A DNA stretch of 64,000 nucleotides, taken from NCBI RefSeq assembly GCF_001613405.1, contig NZ_BDCH01000012.1:124001-188000 (forward strand), read 5' to 3'. The stretch is from Nocardia crassostreae. GTDB taxonomy: Bacteria; Actinomycetota; Actinomycetes; Mycobacteriales; Mycobacteriaceae. Shown here one piece after another: positions 18,247-27,395 of this stretch. Made by a program: the position numbers and the translations under genes. The notes beneath the pieces were generated by a model. The model worked only from the letters and a program-made list of their open reading frames with translations, was not told the origin of the DNA and ran no database searches. The stretch's first letter is position 1. The number at the start of each line of letters is the position of its first letter.

Positions 18247-18277
18247 GTTACGATGTACACACCGTGTACGGTGTAAC
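18247..18277 (+). promoter_or_regulatory. 31-bp nested palindromic operator
   Basis: Two concentric inverted repeats share one centre: outer arms GTTAC (18247-18251) and GTAAC (18273-18277), inner arms GTACAC (18255-18260) and GTGTAC (18264-18269). It lies 22 bases before the SnoaL start and is the obvious binding site for the TetR protein encoded in the same operon. Confidence 0.75.
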
Positions 18278-18298
18278 CAAATCGATCGGAGGCGCATC

Positions 18299-18718
18299 AT
18301 GTCGCACCACACCGTCGCCCACGCTTTCGCCGCCCTGATGAACGGTCACGACCCCAACGCGGTGGACGGATTCGTGGCGGAGAACTACATCAACCGCAAC
18401 CCGTACGTCGAGGACGGTCGTGAGGCCAACCGCGAATTCTGGGGCCGCTGGTTCGCGGCCTTCCCCGACACGCGGGTGACGCTGGAAGATGTTGTGGTTT
18501 CCGGTGATCGGGTCGTGGGCCGGTTCACTTATCGGGGCACCCATGTCGGATCGCTGCTGGGCGAGGCCCCCACGGGCCGGGAGGTGGAGATGCGTTCGCT
18601 GGATATCTGGCGGGTGGAGGACGGAATGGCCGTGGAGCACTGGGACGAGCTCAATGGCATCGAGTTCTTCACGCAGTTGGGGCTGCTGCCCCCGATGCCG
18701 GGCAGTGCGCCCGCGTGA
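18299..18718 (+). CDS. SnoaL-like/ester cyclase family protein
   Basis: A 139-residue SnoaL-fold protein: VAHAFAALMNGHDPNAVDGFVAENYINRNP, FWGRWFAAFPDTRVTLEDVVVSGDRVVGRFTYRGTH and VEHWDELNGIEFFTQLG carry the conserved His, Asp and Trp residues of the family. Relatives act on polyketide-like or other small substrates. A GATCGGAGG site precedes the ATG. It is the first gene of a three-gene operon (SnoaL, TetR, SDR) joined by GTGA and ATGA overlaps, so its expression is tied to the palindromic operator just upstream. Confidence 0.85.
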   Translation: MSHHTVAHAFAALMNGHDPNAVDGFVAENYINRNPYVEDGREANREFWGRWFAAFPDTRVTLEDVVVSGDRVVGRFTYRGTHVGSLLGEAPTGREVEMRSLDIWRVEDGMAVEHWDELNGIEFFTQLGLLPPMPGSAPA

Positions 18719-19314
18719 CGGCGCAATCCGATGAGCCAACCCCCTCGCGGGCGCGGCAGCGCCGCGAGCGGGAACGGGAGCAGGCCAGGGCGGCGATCAT
18801 GGACGCCGCCCGCGACCTCGCCCGCCGCGAGGGCTGGGATGCGGTGAGCATGCGCAAGCTGGCAGAACGGGTCGGTTACTCGGCCAACTACGCCTACCGC
18901 TATTTCACCGGCCGGGACGACATCCTGCTCGCCGTCGTGCGCGACGGCTTCGCGCGCCTGGCCGCCGCCATGCGCGCGGCGGGCCCGTCGGCGCACGACG
19001 CGGTGGCGGCGTATCTGGACTTCGCCCTCGACCACCCGGACCTCTATCAAGTCATGTACGGCCTGGGCGGAGTCCAGGTCCCGGCCGGAGCCACCGTCGC
19101 CGAAGGCGATGCCGTGGGCGCGGTGATCGCCGACCGCCTGGGTCTGAACGACCCCAACGACGACCGCATCCTGCGCCTATGGTCCACCGCCCACGGCCTG
19201 ATCGCCCTGCACGCCATAGGGAAAGTCCCCCTCGCCCGCGCCCACCTGCACCGTCTACTCGCCGACGCGGTCGATGACCTTGCCCGCCAAGACATTTCAG
19301 GGAGCTCGCAATGA
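18715..19314 (+). CDS. TetR family transcriptional regulator
   Basis: A 199-residue TetR protein. After a charged N-terminal arm the DNA-binding domain reads AAIMDAARDLARREGWDAVSMRKLAERVGYSANYAYRYFTGRDDIL. The GTG start overlaps the SnoaL stop (GTGA), and its own stop overlaps the SDR start (ATGA). It very likely autoregulates this operon through the nested palindrome at 18247-18277. The ligand is probably the substrate or product of the SnoaL or SDR protein, which is inference. Confidence 0.9.
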   Translation: MTAQSDEPTPSRARQRREREREQARAAIMDAARDLARREGWDAVSMRKLAERVGYSANYAYRYFTGRDDILLAVVRDGFARLAAAMRAAGPSAHDAVAAYLDFALDHPDLYQVMYGLGGVQVPAGATVAEGDAVGAVIADRLGLNDPNDDRILRLWSTAHGLIALHAIGKVPLARAHLHRLLADAVDDLARQDISGSSQ

Positions 19315-20255
19315 CCACTCTCACCACCCCCGTGCGTCGTCACTGGACGGCCGCCGATATCCCCGACCAGACCGGCCGCACCGTCATCGTGACCGGCGCC
19401 AACAGCGGTCTCGGACACATCACCGCCCGTGAACTGGCCCGCCGCGGCGCGCGCGTCATCCTGACCGCCCGCGATCCGGGCAGAGGACGCGATGCGCTCG
19501 ATCGGATCCGCCACGACCATCCCGGGGCTGCGGTGGAACTGCGCGCACTCGACCTGGCCGACCTCGCGTCGGTGCGCGCCTTCGCCGCCGGTATCGATAC
19601 CCCGGTGGATGTTCTGGTCAACAATGCCGGAATCATGATGCCGCCCCGCAGACTCACCGCCGACGGCTTCGAATCCCAATTCGGCACAAACCATCTCGGC
19701 CATTTCGCACTCACCGGGCTGCTGCTGGAACAGCTGCGCGCCGCCCCTGCCGCCCGCGTGGTGACGGTGACCTCCACCCTGCACAAGAATGGGACCATTC
19801 GCTTCGACGACCTGCACGGCGAGCGCTCCTACAACCCGCGGGTCTTCTACGCGCAGTCGAAGTTCGCCAATGTGCTCTTCGCGCTCGAACTCGACCGGCG
19901 GACGCGGGCCGCCGCCACCCCGGTGACCAGCCTGCTGGCCCACCCCGGCTATTCGGCCACCAACCTGCAGTCGGCGGGACCGACGGGGATGATGAACCTG
20001 ATCCTGAAGATCACCAACCGGTTCGTCGCCCAGGACGCCGAGATGGGTGCGCTCAACCAGCTCTACGCCGCCACCGCACCCGATGCGGAGGGCGGGCAGT
20101 TCATCGGCCCCGACGGCCGCGGCGAGTCCAAAGGCTACCCCGCTATCGTGCGACCGGCCTCGACGGCAATGAAACCCGAACTCGCGCAACGACTGTGGGC
20201 GATCTCGGAGCGACTGACCGGCGTGCGCTACGACCTGCCCGGCACTCGATCCTGA
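19311..20255 (+). CDS. Short-chain dehydrogenase/reductase
   Basis: A 314-residue SDR of the retinol-dehydrogenase-like subgroup. The NAD(P)-binding TGANSGLGHITARELARRG, the NNAG motif (LVNNAGIMMPP), catalytic Ser (VTVTSTLHK) and Tyr-Lys (FYAQSKFAN: YxxSK form) are all present. The Arg after the second strand (TARDPGRG) suggests NADP. It is last in the SnoaL-TetR-SDR operon, so it probably reduces or oxidises a carbonyl compound that induces the operon. Confidence 0.9.
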   Translation: MTTLTTPVRRHWTAADIPDQTGRTVIVTGANSGLGHITARELARRGARVILTARDPGRGRDALDRIRHDHPGAAVELRALDLADLASVRAFAAGIDTPVDVLVNNAGIMMPPRRLTADGFESQFGTNHLGHFALTGLLLEQLRAAPAARVVTVTSTLHKNGTIRFDDLHGERSYNPRVFYAQSKFANVLFALELDRRTRAAATPVTSLLAHPGYSATNLQSAGPTGMMNLILKITNRFVAQDAEMGALNQLYAATAPDAEGGQFIGPDGRGESKGYPAIVRPASTAMKPELAQRLWAISERLTGVRYDLPGTRS

Positions 20256-20427
20256 ACGGGCGTGCCCCTCGTCGGCCCTCAGCCGTCCGAATCGGTCGGC
20301 AAGGGGGCCTTCGCGGGCGTTCGCGCCGTAGCGGGACGCTCGGTCTCCTCAGGTATCGGCTCCTTGTCCGGGAAATGTCCACTGGTCACCGCGGTGTTCG
20401 ATGCCCGTCCTAGAATGGGCGGCCTGC

Positions 20428-20499
20428 TTCGGCTGAACAACGACGAAAAAGGCAATGCCGCATCAACCGCGGAGTTGACGAGACAGGGACTTCGTGGAG
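20428..20499 (+). repeat. 72-bp intergenic repeat, copy 2
   Basis: The partner of 18112-18183. The palindrome at 20463-20478 keeps its five-base arms (TCAAC/GTTGA) although one arm position has changed on both sides (T-A in copy 1, C-G in copy 2). The repeat runs into the GTG start of the LysR gene. Confidence 0.8.
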
Positions 20500-21369
20500 T
20501 TACGCGATATCGAGATCTTTCTGACGCTGGCGGAGGAGCTGCACTTCGGGCGGACGGCCGAACGGTTGAACGTCACTCCCGCACGCATAACCCAGGCGAT
20601 CAAGAAGCAGGAGCGGCAGATCGGGGCGCTGCTGTTCGAGCGCACCAATCGCAGTGTGCGGCTCACTCCGCTCGGTGAGCAGTTGCGGCGGGATCTGCGA
20701 CCCGTGTACGCGGGGCTCGCGGCCAGTATGCAGCGCGCCAAGCTGGCGGCTCGCGGCAAGTCGGCCTTGCTGCGGCTGGGCCTCATGCCCTTCAACACCA
20801 CCGAGCTGCGCCGCTACTGGGACGAGTTCCGCCTCCGGCAACCCGATTGCGAATTGCGTATTCGCCGTTGCCCGTACGTCGATCCCTTCGGCACACTCCG
20901 CAGTGGCGAGTTCGACGCCCTGGTCGTCTGGTTGCCGGTGGCGGAACCCGATCTCACCGTCGGTCCGGTCCTGTTCACCGACGACCGTATTCTGGCCGTC
21001 AGCGAGGATCACGAACTGGCGGGGCTGGAATCGGTCTCGGTGGAGATGCTCGCCGACTTCCGTCACGTTACGGCCCCGCGCATGCCGGACTACTGGGAGG
21101 GCGCGTACCTCCCCTTCCACACGCCCGCCGGTCGCCCCATCCTGCGCGACCAGATCGCCACCAACAGCGATGAATTGATCGAAATGGTCGGCACCGGCGA
21201 TATCGTGCACGCCTTCCCCGCCCATGTCATCCGCTATTGGGCGGTCCCACATCTGCGCTGGATTCCGGTCCCCGATATGCCGCCGCTGCCCTACGCCCTG
21301 GTCTGGCGCACCGCAGCCGAAACCGAGCCGATTCGTCGGCTCGCGGCCGTGATCCGGGACCTGCAATGA
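20494..21369 (+). CDS. LysR family transcriptional regulator
   Basis: A 291-residue LysR protein with the N-terminal winged helix (LRDIEIFLTLAEELHFGRTAERLNVTPARITQAIKKQERQIGALLFERTNRSVRLTP) and a C-terminal effector domain. The GTG start at 20494 lies inside the repeated 72-bp element, whose palindrome is a likely autoregulatory or leader structure. No obvious target lies divergently; the SDR operon is upstream on the same strand. Confidence 0.9.
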   Translation: MELRDIEIFLTLAEELHFGRTAERLNVTPARITQAIKKQERQIGALLFERTNRSVRLTPLGEQLRRDLRPVYAGLAASMQRAKLAARGKSALLRLGLMPFNTTELRRYWDEFRLRQPDCELRIRRCPYVDPFGTLRSGEFDALVVWLPVAEPDLTVGPVLFTDDRILAVSEDHELAGLESVSVEMLADFRHVTAPRMPDYWEGAYLPFHTPAGRPILRDQIATNSDELIEMVGTGDIVHAFPAHVIRYWAVPHLRWIPVPDMPPLPYALVWRTAAETEPIRRLAAVIRDLQ

Positions 21370-21406
21370 GCGCGTCCCGCGACCGGCGCGTCCCGCGACC
21401 GGCTGG

Positions 21407-22345
21407 CTACCACGATTCGAGCAGCGGGACATCGTGGTCGCGCCGCAGCCAGGCTGCGGTGAGGCGATCGAGCCGACGCGGGGCGGCGATGCCGTGCATG
21501 CTCGCGATCTTGTCATCGCGGATCTCCAGGACGGTGATGCCCACGATGCGGTCGTCGACGATGAACAGCATGGCGGGGCAGCCATTGACCGCGGCGGCGT
21601 GAATGGCGGGTGAGCCGCCCGCGAGCTTGCGTTTGGCCGGTGTCGGTGTGAAGCCGGAGCGCACGGCGTCGGCGATCCGCTGCGGCGTCGAGTAGCGGAT
21701 GAGCGTCTCGGCCAGCCCCAGCGCGCCGTCGGAGGCGCCGGTCGCGTCATCGGTCAGCAGCGCGATCAGGCGTTCGGTGCGGCCGGAGGAGGCGGCGGCG
21801 ACGAATGCCTCGACAATGCGGCGCGCGGCGGCCTGGTCGGTCTCGGTTCCCTTGCCCGCAGCGGTGATTCGGCGCTTGGCCCGGTGCGCGTGCTGCTGGC
21901 TCGCGGACTCGGTGATGCCGAGGATCTCGGCTGTTTCGGCATGGCTGTACGAGAAGGCTTCGCGCAGTACGTAAACGGCCCGTTCGACCGGTGCCAGCCG
22001 CTCCATGAGCATGAGTACTGCGAGGGTGACCGATTCGCGCTGCTCGGCAGTATCGGCCGGGCCGAGCATGGGGTCGCTGTCCAAGAGCGGTTCGGGCATC
22101 CAGGCGCCGATCGCGCGCTCGCGGCGTACCTTCGCCGAGCGCAGCCGGTCGATCGCCAGATTGGTGACGACCTTGGTCAGCCACGCCTCGGGCACCTCGA
22201 CGTAGTGCCGGTCGGCGGCCTGCCACTGCAGGTAGGCGTCCTGCACCGTGTCCTCGGCGTCGGCGGCCGAGCCCAGTAGGCGATACGCAAGCGAGGCCAG
22301 CCGATTCCGGCTGGCCTCGAAATGCTCCACGGTGGCAATGCTCAT
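21407..22345 (-). CDS. ECF sigma factor, SigJ/ECF41-like
   Basis: A 312-residue sigma factor with region 2 (RLASLAYRLLGSAADAEDTVQDAYLQW), the WMPEPLL linker typical of ECF41-type factors, region 4 (FSYSHAETAEILGITESASQQHAHRAKRRI) and a C-terminal SnoaL-like extension, which in this group regulates the sigma factor in place of an anti-sigma protein. It lies ten bases downstream of a FAD-dependent oxidoreductase gene on the same strand; pairing with an oxidoreductase is characteristic of these sigma factors. Probably activates its own operon. Confidence 0.88.
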   Translation of the reverse strand: MSIATVEHFEASRNRLASLAYRLLGSAADAEDTVQDAYLQWQAADRHYVEVPEAWLTKVVTNLAIDRLRSAKVRRERAIGAWMPEPLLDSDPMLGPADTAEQRESVTLAVLMLMERLAPVERAVYVLREAFSYSHAETAEILGITESASQQHAHRAKRRITAAGKGTETDQAAARRIVEAFVAAASSGRTERLIALLTDDATGASDGALGLAETLIRYSTPQRIADAVRSGFTPTPAKRKLAGGSPAIHAAAVNGCPAMLFIVDDRIVGITVLEIRDDKIASMHGIAAPRRLDRLTAAWLRRDHDVPLLESW

Positions 22346-22355
22346 GAGCCAGACC

Positions 22356-23542
22356 CTATGCGGGAACCACCTCGGGCGAGACATCACGGGCGGCCAAGCG
22401 GTACTTGTGATCCAGCTTCCCGAATGTCGGCCGACTGATCGCCCAGGCGCTGGTCGCCACGATCGCCGCCTTGACCCGCGCCGCCGAGCGGCCGCACAGG
22501 GCGCCGGACTTGGAGTGCGCCGCATCGTCGACCAGCTGGAAGATCCCGTCCTTGCGGCCGAGGCTGATGTGGTTGCCGAAATACGTCAGCGCGGTCGCCT
22601 TGATCTTCCGCCCGGTCAGATCCCCCACCATGGCGGATGTCGCCTGTGCGCTGGTGAAACCCGCTGAGGCGCAGGACATCGGCAGGGCAGGTCGTTCTCG
22701 CCGATGACGAAGACGCTGTCACCGGCCACGTAGACATCGGGGTGCGAGATCGACCGCAACTGCCGGTCGACGGTGATCTGGCCATTGGGTTCCACGGCGA
22801 GGCCGCTGGCGGCGGCGATCGGGTGCACGGCGAATCCCGCCGTCCACACGGTCGCGTCCGAGGCGAAGAAGGCGCCGTCGGCGGCGAAAGCGCCCGCCTC
22901 CCCGACGCGTTCGATCTCGGTGTGCTCGTGGACCGTGATACCGAACCGTTCGATGGCGCGCTGCAGGTGACGGCGCGCCTTCGGTCCCAGCCAGCCGCCC
23001 AGCTCACCCCGGGTGGCGAGGCTGACCCGCAGGCCCGGCCGGGCCTCGGCGATCTCGGTGGCGGCCTCGATGGCGGTCAGATTGCCGCCGACCACCAGCA
23101 CCCGCCCGTTCTCGCCCAGCTCGTCCAAGCGGGCGCGCAGGCGCAGCGCGGACGGCCGCGCCGCCCCATGGAAGGCGTGCTCGGCGACGCCCGGAACGCC
23201 TTGATCGGCGACGGTGCTGCCCAGCGCGTAGAGCAGGGTGTCGTACTCGAGCCGGTCGACGCCCTCGTCATCGGCGATGGTGACCGTCCGGCGGTCGGCG
23301 TCGACGCCGGTCACCCGGGCCAGCCGCAGTCGAATATCGGTGCCCGCGAACACCTCCGCCAGCGGCCGGTGCGGGAGCTCGTGCCCCGCGGCCAGCTGGT
23401 GCAGCCGCAGCCGCTCGACGAAATCGGCTTCGGCATTGACAACGGTGATCTCGAAGTCGTCGGCATGCAGCTGGCGGGCCAGATATCCGGCGGAGTAGGC
23501 CCCGGCGTATCCGGCTCCGAGGACGACGATGCGGTGCTTCAT
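22356..23542 (-). pseudogene. NAD(P)/FAD-dependent oxidoreductase, frame-disrupted
   Basis: From ATG 23542 the protein begins with the FAD dinucleotide fold (HRIVVLGAGYAGAYSAGYLARQL), has a second NAD fold (RVLVVGGNLTAIEAATEIAE) and the VYVAGDSVFV motif before FAD closure, resembling type II NADH dehydrogenases. Near 22675-22690 the frame breaks after GENDLP; the C-terminal 105 residues (MSCASAGFTSAQATSAM onward) continue in another frame. One extra base in a C run restores about 395 residues. Its partner is the SigJ-like sigma factor ten bases downstream. Sequencing error and true mutation cannot be told apart. Confidence 0.82.
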
Positions 23543-23620
23543 GATTCGCTCCTGTCTGGTTCGCGTGCTACCTGAACGAGACAGCCGCCGCATCCCTGAC
23601 AGCCTCGAGCGTGATGTGGG

Positions 23621-24471
23621 TCACCCGGCTGCGCGGGCCACGAGCTCCACGACATCGGGCAGGTTGTTCTCGGTGGTCAGATGGCCCATGCCGGGGATGA
23701 CCCGTAGCTCGGCGCCCACGGTCCGTCGCACCGCGGGCGCCATCGACCGGGGCGGCAGGAAGCGATCGAATTCCCCACGGTGACCAGGCATTCCCGATCG
23801 GCGCGCCGGGACAACAGCGCGCCCGGCAAGGGTGGCGGCGCCAAGGTCGTGCGGCAATGGGTGGCGAGGAGGGTCATCCATTCGACCTCGGCCGCAGGCG
23901 GTTCCCGGCCGGGCCCGACGAACAGCCGCAACATCCGGCGAGTGTGCTCCTGCCTGGGCCGGAGCAGCCACACAGCCGAAGCCAGCGCCGCTTCGGGATC
24001 CACCCGGAGCCGGATGAAGCCCGCGGGCGACACCAGTACACGCGCCGATATCCGGTCCGACCCGGCGGCCGGCGCCACCGCGCCGCCCAGCGAATTGCCC
24101 ACCAGCACAATCCCGGTCGCTCCCAGTGACTCCAGCACCTCGTCCACTACCCGTCCGTACCAGGCTGTCCGGGATCGGTGCGGCCGATACGGCGCGCTCA
24201 GCCCCGGTTAGCCGGGCAGATCCACCACCGTGGTCGGCCAGCGCGCCGACAAGGCTCGCAGCCACGGTAGGGCGGCGGCGGAGTTGAATCCGGTTCCGGG
24301 CACCAGCACGACCCGGGGCTCCCCGGTTCCCGCCGAGGCGAGGTGAACTCGCCCGGCCCTGGTGTCCACGATGGCGGTGGTGACCGGAAAGTCCGCGTGC
24401 GCCAAGATCTCCGAGCACCACCGCTGCACAGCGGCCTTGCCATGGGAGCTCTTGTACACGGTCGGCACCAC
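23621..24471 (-). pseudogene. Alpha/beta hydrolase pseudogene (nonsense plus frameshift)
   Basis: The N-terminal part (VLVPGTGFNSAAALPWLRALSARWPTTVVDLPG) ends at a TAA at 24208-24210, but the same frame continues with PGLSAPYRPH and then GATGIVLVGNSLGGAVA, the nucleophile elbow. Near 23770-23780 the frame shifts within a run of G; the last part (GEFDRFLPP, then VIPGMGHLTTENNLPDVVELV with the catalytic His) is in a second frame. A CAA-to-TAA change and one lost base would explain both lesions, since relatives read LPGQPG. Two independent defects make this a likely true pseudogene. Confidence 0.78.
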
Positions 24472-24704
24472 CTCAGTGTGCGCGACGGCCGGGCAATCCG
24501 TCGCCGCATCACTAAACGATCATCGGGCGCTCCAGCGGGAATCATTGCCGGTCACGCCGGGCCGCGACCCGTCCTACGCTGATCGGGATTGCCTTCGCCA
24601 GCACCGCCATTGCATTGACAGTGATGTAATTCCGTTGGGGGACAGTATGTCTCGTGTGGCAGCGGCGGTGGTGCGGGCAACCCTACGACGGATTGGGACA
24701 TCGA

Positions 24705-25406
24705 ATGAAATTCCGCAGTACCACGGCGGCGGCCGCGCTGGTCGTCGGCGCGTTGACCGCCGGGCTGGGGACGGCGCATGCCGAGCCCGCCGCCCCGGCC
24801 GAACCGGGGATCAAGTACTCGCTCAAGGTGGTCGACAAGACCGTGGTCGCCGCGCTGCGCGGCGCGAAGTTCACGCTGACCGAGCAGGACGGGGCGACGC
24901 CCGACGCCCCGAAGACCCAGGTGGCCAACATCATGGACGAGAGAGGTGCGACGGTGGTGTCGATGCCGCTGGACTACCGGATCGGGGACGTACCGGTTCC
25001 GGTCACGGCGGTCATGAAGAACGACGACACCGTTCTCGAGATCACGCCGGTGAAGCCGGAAGGGGTGCAGATCCCCGATCAGCCGGTCGCGGTGAAACCG
25101 ATCGCCTCCCCCGCCGAGGACCAGAAGGCGTTGAACGAGTTCAGCGGCAAGCTGTCGGTCGCCGCGCAGGTCGGCGGCCTGGTCGGCAGCATTATCGGTT
25201 TCGTCGTCGGCTGCGTCGCCAGCATCGTGATCGGCTGCATCCCCGGCGGTGTCGCCGGTGTCCCCGCGGGCGGAATCCTCGGCGGCCTGCTCGCGGGCGG
25301 CCCCACCCTGGTCGCCGCGGGTATCGACCTGATGAACACCTGGCAGGCCGCGCCGGGCACCTCCAAGTGGGCCGACCCCCAGCCGCAGCCCGCGCCGCAG
25401 AACTAG
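24705..25406 (+). CDS. Exported hypothetical protein with glycine-rich hydrophobic C-terminal segment
   Basis: A 233-residue protein with a clear Sec signal peptide (MKFRSTTAAAALVVGALTAG, cleavage after AHA near residue 26). The mature part starts EPAAPAEPG, has a beta-rich domain (about 40-130) and then a strongly hydrophobic Gly-rich stretch (about 150-210: VGGLVGSIIGFVVGCVASIV, followed by GGVAGVPAGGILGG) with two Cys, before a Pro-Gln-rich tail. The last stretch could insert into a membrane. Such proteins are common in Nocardia, but I know no function. A terminator hairpin follows. Confidence 0.82.
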   Translation: MKFRSTTAAAALVVGALTAGLGTAHAEPAAPAEPGIKYSLKVVDKTVVAALRGAKFTLTEQDGATPDAPKTQVANIMDERGATVVSMPLDYRIGDVPVPVTAVMKNDDTVLEITPVKPEGVQIPDQPVAVKPIASPAEDQKALNEFSGKLSVAAQVGGLVGSIIGFVVGCVASIVIGCIPGGVAGVPAGGILGGLLAGGPTLVAAGIDLMNTWQAAPGTSKWADPQPQPAPQN

Positions 25407-25420
25407 GGCGCGGCGCCGAG

Positions 25421-25464
25421 GGCGACGCCGAGCGGGATCAGCCCGGCTGTCGCTCGGCGTCGCC
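25421..25464 (+). terminator. Hairpin terminator
   Basis: Perfect 14-bp inverted repeat GGCGACGCCGAGCG (25421-25434) and its complement (25451-25464) with a 16-base loop, 15 bases after the exported protein's stop. Confidence 0.7.
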
Positions 25465-25499
25465 ACCGACTGGCTGCTGCGCGGTGGTCCGAGCGTAGG

Positions 25500-26426
25500 G
25501 TGGATTTCGTGCAACTCGGGCTAACGAATCTGATCGACCCGCATCTCCGCCAGTTCGTCGACGAGTCGCGGACCTTCTACGAAAACCGTTCGGCTGGAAG
25601 AGGTCCCAACGGTTTCGCTGAACTTCGCACCTTCCGGGCCGAGGCCGCCGCGCCCGCCCCGGCGAGCCCACCGGCGGTCGAAGAGCTCGTCACGGTCGAT
25701 GGCCGCAGCGTCCCGGTACGGATCCACACGCCCGTGGGCAGGGCGGCCGACGGCGTATTGCTGGAAATGCACGGGGGCGGCTTCTATATGGGGTCGGCCG
25801 CGGCGAGCGATGTCGCCAACCGCAGGCTCGCCGATGCGCTCGGCATCGCGGTCGTGAGCGTGGACTATCGGCTCGCGCCCGAACATCCCTGGCCAGCCGC
25901 CCCGGACGATTGCGAAACCGCCGCGCTCTGGCTCGCCGAGCACGCCGGGCAGCGCTTCGGAACGACGCGGCTGGCCGTCGGCGGTTTCTCGGCCGGATCG
26001 ACGCTGGCGATGACGACGCTGCTGCGGCTACGCGATCGAGACGTTTCCGCATTCGACTGTGCCGTACTGCAATTCGGCACGTACGACCTGAGCGCGCGGA
26101 CACCGGCCGGACGTCTGATCGCCGACGAGTACTTCCTCGCGGCCTACGCCGGTACCGCGCCCGACCGCACGCACCCCGACCTGTCCCCGGCCTACGCCGA
26201 CCTCGGCGGTCTTCCGCCGATCCTCATGGTCGTCGGTGAGGCCGACATCCTGCTGCAGGACAACCTCGCCATGGCCGCCCGCCTGTCGGCCTCCGGCTCG
26301 CCCGTTGACCTCCGCGTCTACCCCGGTGCGCCGCACGGCTTCACGGGCCATCCGACCCCCATGGCGCGAGCCGCACTCGACGACATCGACACCTGGCTGG
26401 GCGGGCACCTCGGCTCGGCGCTGTAA
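25500..26426 (+). CDS. Alpha/beta hydrolase (HSL-type esterase)
   Basis: A 308-residue cytoplasmic esterase. The family IV oxyanion motif (EMHGGGFYMGS), VDYRLAPEHPWPAA, the nucleophile elbow GGFSAGST, the acid in VVGEADIL and the His in PGAPHGF are all present. GTG at 25500 is the start. It is convergent with the sigma factor at 26449. It is similar in type to the hydrolase at 14478 but not a close copy. Natural substrate unknown. Confidence 0.9.
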   Translation: MDFVQLGLTNLIDPHLRQFVDESRTFYENRSAGRGPNGFAELRTFRAEAAAPAPASPPAVEELVTVDGRSVPVRIHTPVGRAADGVLLEMHGGGFYMGSAAASDVANRRLADALGIAVVSVDYRLAPEHPWPAAPDDCETAALWLAEHAGQRFGTTRLAVGGFSAGSTLAMTTLLRLRDRDVSAFDCAVLQFGTYDLSARTPAGRLIADEYFLAAYAGTAPDRTHPDLSPAYADLGGLPPILMVVGEADILLQDNLAMAARLSASGSPVDLRVYPGAPHGFTGHPTPMARAALDDIDTWLGGHLGSAL

Positions 26427-26448
26427 CCAGGCTTATGGTTATCGCAGG

Positions 26449-27342
26449 TCACCGCACGCTGAGCGCCGTCACCTCATCGAGGTGGGTCAGCTTCTCCGGG
26501 TTGCGGACGAAGTAGAGGCCGGTGATGCGGTCGTTGTCCATGCGGAAGGACATGAGGCCGATTTCGTTGTCCCAGCGCAGGACCAGGGCCGGGTGGCCAT
26601 TGACCACGGTCGGTTCCGTGCTGAGGGTCGCGCCGATCTTGCCGAAGCCGATGAGGAGGTTGCGCAGTACGCGCTCGATGCCGATGATCGGGCGCGTGGC
26701 CGCCGTCTTGATGCCGCCGCCGTCGGTGAGCAGGACGACATCGGGGGCCAGCACATTGAGAAGACCCTGCGGGTCACCGGTTTCCAGGGCTTGCTGGAAC
26801 GATTCGAGGGCCGCTCGCGCTTGGCTCGGGGAGACCACCGAGCGGGGGCGGCGGGATTCGACATGTCCGCGCGCCCGGTGGGCGATCTGCCGGACGGTCG
26901 CGGGCGTTTTGTCCACTGCGGCGGCGATTTCCTCGTAGCTGACGTCGAAGACCTCGCGCAGGACGAAGACGGCGCGTTCGGTGGGTGACAGTGTCTCGAG
27001 GACGAGCATCAGCGCCATCGACATGCTTTCCGCGAGTTCGACGTCCTCGGCCACGTCCGGTGCGGTGAGCAGCGGTTCCGGCAGCCAGGGGCCGACATAG
27101 GATTCCTTGCGGCGCTTCAGCGTTCGCAGCCGGTTGAGCGCCTGGCGGGTGGTGATCCGGACCAGATAGGCACGATTGTCCTGCACCGTGTCCAGGTCGA
27201 CCTCCACCCACCGCAGCCAGGTTTCCTGCAGCACGTCTTCGGCGTCGGCCGCCGAGCCGAGCATCTCGTAGGCAACGGTGAACAGCAGATTGCGATAAGC
27301 GACGAAAGCCTCGGTCGCCGCGTTTCCGGTCGTGCCGCCCAT
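26449..27342 (-). CDS. ECF sigma factor, ECF41/SigJ-like
   Basis: A 297-residue ECF41-type sigma factor. Region 2 reads LLFTVAYEMLGSAADAEDVLQETWLRW, followed by WLPEPLL, region 4 (FDVSYEEIAAAVDKTPATVRQIAHRARGHV) and a SnoaL-like C-terminal domain with LTDGGGIK, close to the DGGGK motif that controls activity in ECF41 factors. It lies 53 bases downstream of a DoxX gene and 500 bases downstream of an ABM-domain gene, all on one strand; DoxX and similar small redox-related proteins are typical ECF41 partners. Confidence 0.9.
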   Translation of the reverse strand: MGGTTGNAATEAFVAYRNLLFTVAYEMLGSAADAEDVLQETWLRWVEVDLDTVQDNRAYLVRITTRQALNRLRTLKRRKESYVGPWLPEPLLTAPDVAEDVELAESMSMALMLVLETLSPTERAVFVLREVFDVSYEEIAAAVDKTPATVRQIAHRARGHVESRRPRSVVSPSQARAALESFQQALETGDPQGLLNVLAPDVVLLTDGGGIKTAATRPIIGIERVLRNLLIGFGKIGATLSTEPTVVNGHPALVLRWDNEIGLMSFRMDNDRITGLYFVRNPEKLTHLDEVTALSVR

Positions 27343-27395
27343 ACCCGAGCCCTACTCCTCAAACCTGGTCGCAAATGCCCGGCAAGGCTACCGGA

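Noticed and set aside
25500..26426. Esterases at 14478 and 25500 as duplicates
   Set aside because: Both belong to the HSL branch but differ in nucleophile elbow (GESTG versus GFSAG) and most of their sequence.
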